Source: Chloroflexota bacterium | GTDB taxonomy: Bacteria; Chloroflexota; Anaerolineae; B4-G1 | Assembly: GCA_024232355.1 (NCBI GenBank) | Contig: JAAEPW010000849.1 | Location: 1-6,574, forward strand | Direction: 5' to 3' | Length of the DNA stretch: 6,574 nucleotides | Part shown: positions 1 through 5,677 of the stretch, in pieces | How positions within the stretch are numbered: the first letter of the stretch is position 1 | Layout: each line of letters begins with the position of its first letter | Position numbers and translations under genes: made by a program | Notes under the pieces: generated by a model | What the model was told of the DNA's origin: nothing | Seen by the model: the letters and a program-made list of their open reading frames with translations, nothing else | Databases searched by the model: none

Positions 1-1
1 C

Positions 2-1498
2 TCGTCAGACGACGCCAAGCCCCTGGCACAAGGACCGTGCGATGACTGTGGATGCACGCCCAATTGCAGCAATGGCTGTTGTATGACGGCGAGTTGCGAG
101 TACACGTGCGACAGCGGCGGTCCCGGCGGCAGCAACCCACCTCAGCCAACGCAGCCGCCGAGTGGAGGCCCAGGTCCAGGCCCTGGACCTGGTAACATCA
201 CGCCCCAGGCGACGATAGTATCCGGTTCCGCCGGTCCAGCTGTCTGCGGCGACGGGTGGTGCAACGGCAACGAAAATTGTGTCAGTTGCCCCCGTGATTG
301 CGGCGGGTGCTACCCCACAGCCACACCCCGCCCCTGGGACGCGGACGAGGAAATCCTCTACCACTGCGTCCCCTGGGGAGATTGCCCCGACGGGTGGGCT
401 GACACGTTGGTCGCATACCATCGGGCCAGCGGTCGCTTCGTCGTCGTAGACGTTACCTGCTTGAGTGAAAGCGCCTGTGTCGCGCCTACGCCACAGCCCG
501 GTGTCACACCGACTCCCGGCAACGGTTGGCCGTGCAACTATCCGCCCACGGTGGACGCCAGCGGCGTCATTCGCCAGCCCTGCGAGCGGTGGCCCGGCTG
601 GTCTCTCAGCGTCGAGGTCCGCATTCCCCCATCTCCCATTCTACGCAACCCCTGGCCGCGTGGCCTGGTGGGCCTGGAAAACTGCTTCTGGCACCTGGGT
701 TCCTCGGACGTGGAAAAATGGTCGGAGGAGGCACTCGAGTGTCCCGCTGCTGCCGATGGTGTGACCCACGACAGTTCGGTCTTTGAGTGTGGCGATGGCA
801 CGACCGTCGCCGAAGGTGCTACGGCCAACTACCAGATCGGCGTCGCCTGGCGGCAATGGCGCGCGGGCAACGATCCCGTCTTTGGTCAAACACCACCGGG
901 CGAGATCACGTGGGTGATTCAAGACCGAGAGTGGAACGGTGGCGAGCAGATGAGAATCGGTCCCCGCGTCTGTTACACCTTTGAAACATCCTCCTATGGG
1001 CTGGAGGAATGGGGGCCGGTCTGGAATCCCGAGTGCCAGGACGCGGTCTGTGATGACTGTGACGAGCGCATCCTGGACTATTTGGGCAGCCCCTCCTACC
1101 AGGTCAACGCCACCACTTTTTGGTACCCCGAATACTCGTTCAAGCATCTCGAATACGAGTGTTCTGATTTCGAATGGAGCAATTGCGGCTGCTACAGTGA
1201 GGAACCGCACTGGACCACCGAGCATCGGGGGTGTTCCGCCCCACCCGGAATCTGCATCGGCGAGGACGAATGGTACGGCCAAACCGGCCGTTGCAAAGAG
1301 TGGCAATGGAAAGAGGTGCAGGACGGGTGGACGCCGTACGATCTGACAAAGTTGGGATTTGCCAACCCCCTGCTGCCTTTCGTCGGCGTAGCCGTGGCCG
1401 GTGCGGACGCCGCTGGCAACCAATGTGGCGAGTTCACCGACCGCTGGCCCTGTTACATCCCGGTTCCCGTCATTGAGGTCCAGCCAGCGAGTGAATGA
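2..1498 (+). CDS. Cys-rich secreted protein, 5'-truncated by window edge
   Basis: The frame is open from the first complete codon (base 2) to TGA at 1496-1498, giving 498 visible codons. The first ATG in frame (83) is unlikely to be the start: the codons before it encode the same kind of Cys-rich sequence (CDDCGC, then NGCC), so the gene begins outside the window. Numbering from base 2, there are about 35 cysteines in 498 residues. A Cys cluster fills residues 13-35, a Gly-Pro linker residues 56-64, and a six-cysteine CGDG/CPRDCG motif residues 82-103. Short Thr/Pro linkers follow (for example PTATPRP and PGVTPTP), then a Trp- and Cys-rich region of about 350 residues with PWPRGLVG near 217-224. 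The CGDG-type motif is recurrent in secreted bacterial and archaeal proteins and has no single known function. The many cysteines and linkers suggest an exported, disulphide-bonded protein. The main domain is not one I recognise. The TGA overlaps an in-frame ATG of the next gene, consistent with one operon. Confidence 0.82.
   Translation, partial: SSDDAKPLAQGPCDDCGCTPNCSNGCCMTASCEYTCDSGGPGGSNPPQPTQPPSGGPGPGPGPGNITPQATIVSGSAGPAVCGDGWCNGNENCVSCPRDCGGCYPTATPRPWDADEEILYHCVPWGDCPDGWADTLVAYHRASGRFVVVDVTCLSESACVAPTPQPGVTPTPGNGWPCNYPPTVDASGVIRQPCERWPGWSLSVEVRIPPSPILRNPWPRGLVGLENCFWHLGSSDVEKWSEEALECPAAADGVTHDSSVFECGDGTTVAEGATANYQIGVAWRQWRAGNDPVFGQTPPGEITWVIQDREWNGGEQMRIGPRVCYTFETSSYGLEEWGPVWNPECQDAVCDDCDERILDYLGSPSYQVNATTFWYPEYSFKHLEYECSDFEWSNCGCYSEEPHWTTEHRGCSAPPGICIGEDEWYGQTGRCKEWQWKEVQDGWTPYDLTKLGFANPLLPFVGVAVAGADAAGNQCGEFTDRWPCYIPVPVIEVQPASE
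170..192. repeat. Perfect inverted repeat in the Gly-Pro linker codons
   Basis: CCAGGTCCAGG (170-180) and its exact reverse complement CCTGGACCTGG (182-192) flank a single C at 181. As a hairpin this allows a 10-bp GC-rich stem with a three-base loop. It lies inside the codons for the alternating Gly-Pro linker, and GGN-CCN codons favour such symmetry, so it may be a by-product of the protein sequence. Confidence 0.8.
245..310 (+). other. Six-cysteine CGDG motif
   Basis: These 22 codons encode a motif with cysteines at relative positions 1, 6, 12, 15, 19 and 22, starting CGDGWC and ending CPRDCGGC. The pattern CGDGxC-(x)5-CxxCPxDCGxC recurs in extracellular proteins of bacteria and archaea, often near linkers, and is thought to be a small disulphide-rich module. 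Here it sits between the Gly-Pro linker and a Thr/Pro linker, as expected for an independent bead. Ligand and metal binding are unknown. Confidence 0.7.
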
Positions 1499-1507
1499 GC
1501 GACAATC

Positions 1508-1514
1508 AAAGGAG
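1508..1514 (+). promoter_or_regulatory. Ribosome binding site for the propeller gene
   Basis: AAAGGAG lies 10 bases before ATG at 1525. It supports 1525 as the start rather than the earlier in-frame ATG at 1495, which overlaps the stop of the previous gene, has no comparable purine-rich site and would put ten polar residues ahead of the signal peptide. Confidence 0.75.
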
Positions 1515-1524
1515 TGAAAGTAAA

Positions 1525-4242
1525 ATGAACAACAACAAAATCCTGTTCTCGATCTCGCTTCTCGTCGTGCTGTTGGGCAGCATCATCGTCCCCGGCAGCC
1601 AAGCGCAAACGACACAACCCCCAGAGCTTTTGACCTACCAAGGCCATCTCCTGGATCACGCCAGCGAACCCGTCCTCGACGGCACATACCCGATGGCATT
1701 CAGCCTGTGGGATGCACTCACCGGCGGAACCCTGCTGTGGGGTCCTGAGGCCCACGATGTTGGCACCAGCGATGGCTTTTTCACCGTTCTGCTGGGCACC
1801 ACCATCCCCGTGGACGCCGCCGACCTGGCGACCGACGCCTACCTGGAGATCACCGTTGGCGGTGAGACACTGAGTCCACGCCAACAGCTCGCCGCCGTCG
1901 CCTTTGCGCTCTCCTCGTCTGAGGCAGCGCGCGCCGACGTCGCCAGCGATGCAGGTCTGCTCGATGGGCAAGACGGTGCATATTACCGCAACTGGGCCAA
2001 CCTGACCGCCGTCCCCGCAGGCTTTGCCGACGGCGTGGACGATGACACCATCTATACCGACACCAATGCCCTGTCCGCTGTGGCCGCCGCCGGGTACGTC
2101 ACCTCGACCGGCGTCATCGAGGTGATCTCGAACACCGGAAGCATCACCGTCAGTGTCTCTCGCGCCGGTGACGCGGATTTGCTGAACGGTCAGAGCGGAG
2201 ATTATTACCGCGCCTGGGACAACTTGACCGGCGTACCTGCAGGCTTTGCCGACGGCGTGGACGACGATACGACCTACACACCTGGCAATCAACTGAACCT
2301 GGTCGGCGCCACGTTCCACGTGGACGAGACCGGGCTGAACGCCGACTTGCTCGATGGACAGGATAGCGCACATTATCTCGATTGGATCAACCTGACCGGT
2401 GTGCCCGCAGGCTTTGCCGACGGCGTGGACGACGATACCGTCTACACCGACGCCGATGCACTCTCGGTAGTGCAGACAGCCGGGTATGTCACCGAGACCG
2501 GCGTTATCCGGGTTCTCAGCAACACGACGACGATCACCGCCAATGTCACTTATGCGGATGTGGCTGGGGAGATCGCCTGGGTGAACGTCACCGGTGCGCC
2601 CGTTGGCCTGGAGGATGGCGACGACGATACGACCTACACTGCCGGTAACCAACTCAACCTGGTGGGCACGACCTTTAATGTGGCCGAAACTGGACTGAAC
2701 GCTGATTCTCTCGACGGACAAGACAGCACATACTACCGCGATTGGGGCAACCTGACCGGTGTGCCTTCGGGTCTGAGTGATGGTGATGACGACACGACCT
2801 ACACCGCCGGTAATCAACTCGGCCTGTCTGGCACAACCTTCAATGTGGTCGAAACCGGGCTGAACGCCGATACTCTCGACGGACAAGACAGCACGTACTA
2901 TCGCGATTGGGGTAACCTGACCGGTGTGCCCGTGGGTCTGAATGATGGCGACGACGACACGACTTATGCAGCAGGAGCAGGACTCGGCCTGGCAGGGACA
3001 ACGTTCAGTGCCGACACGACCTATCTGCAACGGCGGGTCAGCAGCAGTTGCGCGGTAGATAGCTCTATTCAGGCAATCAATGCCGATGGAACGGTCATGT
3101 GTCAAACCGGCGCTACTCCGGATCGCGCCGGTGTCCCGTCTGGTACGGACATTGGCGCGTTGGCCACCACCGGGAACGTCGGGATGTACTCTTCGATCAC
3201 CATTGGCTCTGACGGGTTGCCAATCATCTCATACTCGGACTATAGCAACGACGTTCTCAAGGTCGCGCATTGTTCGGACATCGCGTGCTCTACCGCAACG
3301 ATCCAAACAGTGGATAGTGCAGCGGATGTTGGAATATATACGTCTATCGCCATCGGCTCTGATGGCCTGCCGGTCATTTCATACTATGACTATACCAACT
3401 ATACCCTCAAATTCGCGCATTGTTCGGACTCGACGTGCTCCGCCGCCACCATCCGGACCCTGGACAGCGCGGGCGATAGTGCCGGAAGGTATACGTCTAT
3501 CGCCATCGGCTCTGACGGGTGGCCGATCATTTCCTATTCACGCTTTGTGAATCCCAACCGCCAACTGTGCGTTGCGCATTGCACAGATCTCACGTGCGCC
3601 GCTTTCGCCATCCAAACTGTGGACACATCCACCAGGGTTGGGATGTACTCTTCCATCGCCATTGGCTCTGATGGTCTGGCAGTCATGTCGTACCTCGATG
3701 ATGCAAACGGCCATCTCAAGGTCGCGCATTGTGACGATCTGGCTTGTTCCACCGCCACTGCCTACACAGTTGACCCTGCTGCGTGGACCGGACAGTATAC
3801 GTCTATCGCTATTGGCTCTGACGGACTACCTCTCATTGCTCACCATGACGACGGCAACGACCACCTCAAGGTGGCCCACTGCGACGATCCGGCTTGTTCC
3901 ACCGCCACCCTGATCACTGTGGACGATTCGGATCGGGTTGGCGCACACGCATCCATCGGAATCGGAGCGGACGGAATGCCCATCATTTCCCATTACGATT
4001 ACCACGATATGGCCGGTTTCGATACGCACAACCTCAAAGTTACGCGCTGCACTAACGTAAACTGTACCGCCGCCACCAGCTACATCGTGGATGGTCCGAC
4101 GTCTGACGCCGGTCAGTACACATCCATCACCATTGGGGTCGATGGGTTTCCGATCATCGCCTACTATGACACTACAGACGGCAATCTCAAGGTGGCCCAC
4201 TGTACCAATGAATTCTGTGTCCCGTATTTTCGCCGTCGTTAA
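1525..4242 (+). CDS. Secreted repeat protein: tail-fibre-like array plus seven-bladed beta-propeller
   Basis: This is a 905-residue protein starting at ATG 1525 (see the RBS entry). Residues 1-27 form a signal peptide: MNNNK, a hydrophobic core, and likely cleavage after SQA. Residues about 36-130 match the common surface-protein domain that begins LTYQGHLLD, continues through GTYPMAFSLWD and ends SPRQQLAAVAFAL; it is frequent at the N-terminus of tail-fibre-like and collagen-like bacterial proteins. Residues 145 to about 498 hold six repeats built on LDGQ..YY..W.NLTGVP and DDDTTY. Residues 499-527 are a connector beginning TYLQRRVSSSC with two cysteines (SSSC and VMCQ), also recurrent in such proteins. 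Residues 552-905 are seven repeats of the form YTSIAIGSDGLPVISYYD followed by LKVAHCxDxxC. Known repeats of the SIxxGxDGxPxISYYD type are thought to fold as beta-propellers. No catalytic residues are evident, so a binding or display role is likely. No sorting signal is present and the protein ends in FRRR. The gene follows the Cys-rich gene by 26 bases and precedes a wall-anchored protein by 36. Confidence 0.9.
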   Translation: MNNNKILFSISLLVVLLGSIIVPGSQAQTTQPPELLTYQGHLLDHASEPVLDGTYPMAFSLWDALTGGTLLWGPEAHDVGTSDGFFTVLLGTTIPVDAADLATDAYLEITVGGETLSPRQQLAAVAFALSSSEAARADVASDAGLLDGQDGAYYRNWANLTAVPAGFADGVDDDTIYTDTNALSAVAAAGYVTSTGVIEVISNTGSITVSVSRAGDADLLNGQSGDYYRAWDNLTGVPAGFADGVDDDTTYTPGNQLNLVGATFHVDETGLNADLLDGQDSAHYLDWINLTGVPAGFADGVDDDTVYTDADALSVVQTAGYVTETGVIRVLSNTTTITANVTYADVAGEIAWVNVTGAPVGLEDGDDDTTYTAGNQLNLVGTTFNVAETGLNADSLDGQDSTYYRDWGNLTGVPSGLSDGDDDTTYTAGNQLGLSGTTFNVVETGLNADTLDGQDSTYYRDWGNLTGVPVGLNDGDDDTTYAAGAGLGLAGTTFSADTTYLQRRVSSSCAVDSSIQAINADGTVMCQTGATPDRAGVPSGTDIGALATTGNVGMYSSITIGSDGLPIISYSDYSNDVLKVAHCSDIACSTATIQTVDSAADVGIYTSIAIGSDGLPVISYYDYTNYTLKFAHCSDSTCSAATIRTLDSAGDSAGRYTSIAIGSDGWPIISYSRFVNPNRQLCVAHCTDLTCAAFAIQTVDTSTRVGMYSSIAIGSDGLAVMSYLDDANGHLKVAHCDDLACSTATAYTVDPAAWTGQYTSIAIGSDGLPLIAHHDDGNDHLKVAHCDDPACSTATLITVDDSDRVGAHASIGIGADGMPIISHYDYHDMAGFDTHNLKVTRCTNVNCTAATSYIVDGPTSDAGQYTSITIGVDGFPIIAYYDTTDGNLKVAHCTNEFCVPYFRRR
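1957..3018 (+). repeat. Six LDGQ/DDDTTY coding repeats in long and short forms
   Basis: Six in-frame repeats: R1 1957-2178 (222 nt), R2 2179-2346 (168), R3 2347-2568 (222), R4 2569-2706 (138), R5 2707-2871 (165) and R6 2872 to about 3018, which runs into the connector. R1 and R3 are long forms that carry NALSAVAAAGYVTSTGVI or its equivalent after DDDTxYT. R2, R4 and R5 are short forms that carry GNQLxLxGTTFxVxETGLNAD. R4 lacks the LDGQ..YY segment and starts EIAWVN. The order is therefore long-short-long-short-short-short. Identical 24-base stretches start at 2017, 2239 and 2407. Confidence 0.9.
3178..4239 (+). repeat. Seven propeller-blade coding repeats
   Basis: Seven in-frame repeats start at 3178, 3328, 3481, 3637, 3787, 3937 and 4108, with lengths of 50, 51, 52, 50, 50, 57 and 44 codons. 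Each has Y/H-xSIxIGxDG, then a strand like LPIISYxD, then LKVAHC or an equivalent, then a second Cys five residues after the first (C-x4-C). Repeats 1-6 end in a strand like STATIQTVDS; repeat 7 lacks it. Repeat 6 carries a seven-residue insertion (around DMAGFDTHN). Confidence 0.9.
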
Positions 4243-4260
4243 CGTTGTTTCTGCACAACG
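4243..4260 (+). other. Small intergenic hairpin after the propeller gene
   Basis: CGTTGT (4243-4248) and ACAACG (4255-4260) form a perfect 6-bp stem with a six-base loop TTCTGC. It begins directly after the TAA stop and ends just before the next ribosome binding site. There is no T-run behind it, so it is not a standard terminator. It could be a weak attenuator, an mRNA-stabilising end or chance. Confidence 0.45.
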
Positions 4261-4263
4261 CTT

Positions 4264-4270
4264 GAAGGAG
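4264..4270 (+). promoter_or_regulatory. Ribosome binding site for the LPXTG gene
   Basis: GAAGGAG sits 8 bases before ATG 4279. It begins only three bases after the 6-bp hairpin, so folding of that hairpin could affect access to it. Confidence 0.75.
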
Positions 4271-4278
4271 TTGCCGAG

Positions 4279-5673
4279 ATGAATGACCGATTTCGCTCTC
4301 TCACTATCGCCATATGCACGTTGTTGGCCCTTCCGGTTCTCGTTCTGGCCGGTGGGCCGGTTGGGCCGCACTATCATATCCATCGCGAGACCTATGCCGC
4401 CACCAGCGGTGGTGTGGGCACATCTCCCAGCTACACCTTGCAAGGGACCCTGGGACAGATCAGTGTATCCTCGTCCGCTGTTTCCGGACGATCTGCCAGC
4501 GGCGGCATCTGGCGGGGGGCATCGGCGGCCAACGTCCTGGTGCTGGAGAAGGCATACCGCGACGAGACTCCGCCCACCGTCGAGGCCGGAGACGAGATCA
4601 TCTTTGTCGTCGCCGTGACCAACAACGGCTACCGCGCGCAGGAAAACGTCGTCGTCACCGACACGCTGCCTGCGGGCATCGTGCTCACCGGAACTGTGGA
4701 ATCGGACACCGGTGTGGTCCGCGTGGACGACGATACGATCACGCTGGAAATTGCCGAGCTATCCTACGATCAGATCGCGATATTGATCTATCGTGTCCTG
4801 GTCGATGCTCACGCCGAAGGATGGACCATCACCAACACTGCTACCGCGTCCAGCGACCTCTACGGTCCCATAGATGCGTCAGCCGCCATCCACGTCCGCG
4901 AACCCAGCCGCATCTACCTGCCGTTGGTCACGCGCACTTATCCGCCGCTGCCTGCGGGGCCGGAGGTGCATACTTTGCAGGACGCGCCAAACATCTGCCC
5001 CGGTCACGCTGTCGAGATTGGCGACCACCTCTACCGTGATGATTGGGACGCGCTCAACGATAACGATTGGTACTCGTTCCAGGCCGTCGCCGGACGGACC
5101 TATGTCATTCAGTCCTCGGAGCTTGAGGCCCGCGCCGACACCATTATGACCCTGTTCGACTCGGACTGTGAAACCGAACTGGCTCACAACGACGATATTG
5201 CCTGGCCAGACAACGTAGCCTCGCGCATCACCTGGACCGCGCCGAGCAACGGCACGTATCACGTGATGGTACGATCCTATGATTGGCAGGTGTTCGGCAA
5301 CGACACTGGCTACACGTTTGGCGCGGTCATTGGTGGAACGGAAGCTGATATGCAGTCCGCCCCTGGTGCTCCCATCAAGCCGCCACCACCACCCACACCT
5401 GTGTCTGATTCGGATAGTTCCTCAAACCGCTCACCGGGCCACGCATCGATGCTCCCACAAAAGCCACCGCCCCCACCCACTCCACAGAAACCACCACCCG
5501 CACCCACACCAGGGCCAGCTTCTCCCCCACCCGCTCCATCAGGGGAAGGCTCGCAGGACCCCACGCCGGTGGTATTGCTGCCCGAGACCGGCAGCGCCAG
5601 CAAGTGGCCATCATTGGCATCGTGGATCGTGGGTCTGTTTCTCACCGTGGGCATCTGGATGTACCGGAGGTAG
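4279..5673 (+). CDS. Sortase-anchored surface protein with DUF11 and PPC domains
   Basis: This 464-residue protein is predicted to be exported and covalently attached to the cell wall. Residues 1-24 form a signal peptide with likely cleavage after VLA. Residues about 35-80 resemble the recurrent secreted-protein module SYTLQGTLGQ...GGIWRG, usually seen as YxLxGTIGQ...GGFW. Residues about 86-206 are a DUF11-type domain: VLEKAYRDETPPTVEAGD, VTNNG, ENVVVTDTLPAGI and ITNTATASS. RIYLPLV at 211-217 is a motif I associate with Chloroflexota exported proteins. Residues about 229-349 match a PPC (bacterial pre-peptidase C-terminal) domain: DNDWYSF at 261-267, TIMTLFDSDC and NGTYHVMVRSYD. Residues 360-430 are a proline-rich spacer with three copies of KPPPxPTP. 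LPETG is at 434-438, followed by a hydrophobic stretch to 461 and a YRR tail, which completes a sortase signal. No peptidase domain is present, so the PPC domain is probably a binding or structural module. The next gene begins 4 bases later. Confidence 0.92.
   Translation: MNDRFRSLTIAICTLLALPVLVLAGGPVGPHYHIHRETYAATSGGVGTSPSYTLQGTLGQISVSSSAVSGRSASGGIWRGASAANVLVLEKAYRDETPPTVEAGDEIIFVVAVTNNGYRAQENVVVTDTLPAGIVLTGTVESDTGVVRVDDDTITLEIAELSYDQIAILIYRVLVDAHAEGWTITNTATASSDLYGPIDASAAIHVREPSRIYLPLVTRTYPPLPAGPEVHTLQDAPNICPGHAVEIGDHLYRDDWDALNDNDWYSFQAVAGRTYVIQSSELEARADTIMTLFDSDCETELAHNDDIAWPDNVASRITWTAPSNGTYHVMVRSYDWQVFGNDTGYTFGAVIGGTEADMQSAPGAPIKPPPPPTPVSDSDSSSNRSPGHASMLPQKPPPPPTPQKPPPAPTPGPASPPPAPSGEGSQDPTPVVLLPETGSASKWPSLASWIVGLFLTVGIWMYRR
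5371..5511 (+). repeat. Proline-rich spacer repeats (KPPPxPTP)
   Basis: Three 9-residue copies of [IQ]KPPP[PA]PTP are encoded at 5371-5397, 5458-5484 and 5485-5511. The last two are adjacent. They form a stiff wall-spanning spacer just before the sortase signal, typical of wall-anchored proteins, and allow length change by slippage or recombination. Confidence 0.8.
5578..5670 (+). other. LPETG cell-wall sorting signal
   Basis: LPETG (5578-5592) is followed by a short linker, a hydrophobic segment (WPSLASWIVGLFLTVGIWM) and a tail ending YRR at the C-terminus. The order of motif, membrane span and positive tail is the standard sortase substrate layout: the sortase cuts between T and G and joins the T to the wall. 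The signal ends at the stop codon, so the gene is complete. No sortase gene lies in this window. Confidence 0.92.
5666..5670 (+). promoter_or_regulatory. Ribosome binding site inside the end of the LPXTG gene
   Basis: GGAGG is formed by the last codons of the LPXTG gene, 7 bases before GTG 5678. This near-ideal site decides the GTG start of the last gene and suggests its translation is coupled to that of the LPXTG gene. Confidence 0.85.
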
Positions 5674-5677
5674 TCTC

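Noticed and set aside
83..85. ATG 83 as the true start of the first gene
   Set aside because: The frame stays open upstream to the window edge with the same Cys-rich character, there is no signal peptide after 83, and no good ribosome site precedes it.
641..1423. 260-codon open frame on the - strand
   Set aside because: It is antisense to the Cys-rich gene, whose frame has coherent Cys motifs and linkers. No domain or ribosome site is seen.
1453..3105. 550-codon open frame on the - strand opposite the repeat gene
   Set aside because: It lies wholly antisense to a well-supported gene with a signal peptide and known modules. Its length is explained by GC-rich codons and by repeats that copy the same stop-free antisense pattern. 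It has no start context or recognisable domain of its own.
1957..4239. CRISPR-like or non-coding repeat array
   Set aside because: Repeat periods are multiples of three, differences are mostly silent, and the repeats encode regular protein modules with no spacer pattern.
4243..4260. Rho-independent terminator
   Set aside because: The stem is only 6 bp, no T-run follows, and the next gene starts 18 bases later.
3826..4443. 205-codon open frame on the - strand across two genes
   Set aside because: It overlaps the propeller repeats and the start of the LPXTG gene, both clearly coding on the + strand. Its repeat-like look mirrors the blades.
4314..5039. 241-codon + strand frame inside the LPXTG gene
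   Set aside because: It is an Arg- and His-rich out-of-frame shadow of the LPXTG gene with no domain signal.
5046..5331. Peptidase activity in the PPC region
   Set aside because: PPC domains often accompany secreted peptidases, but no catalytic domain is present in this protein.
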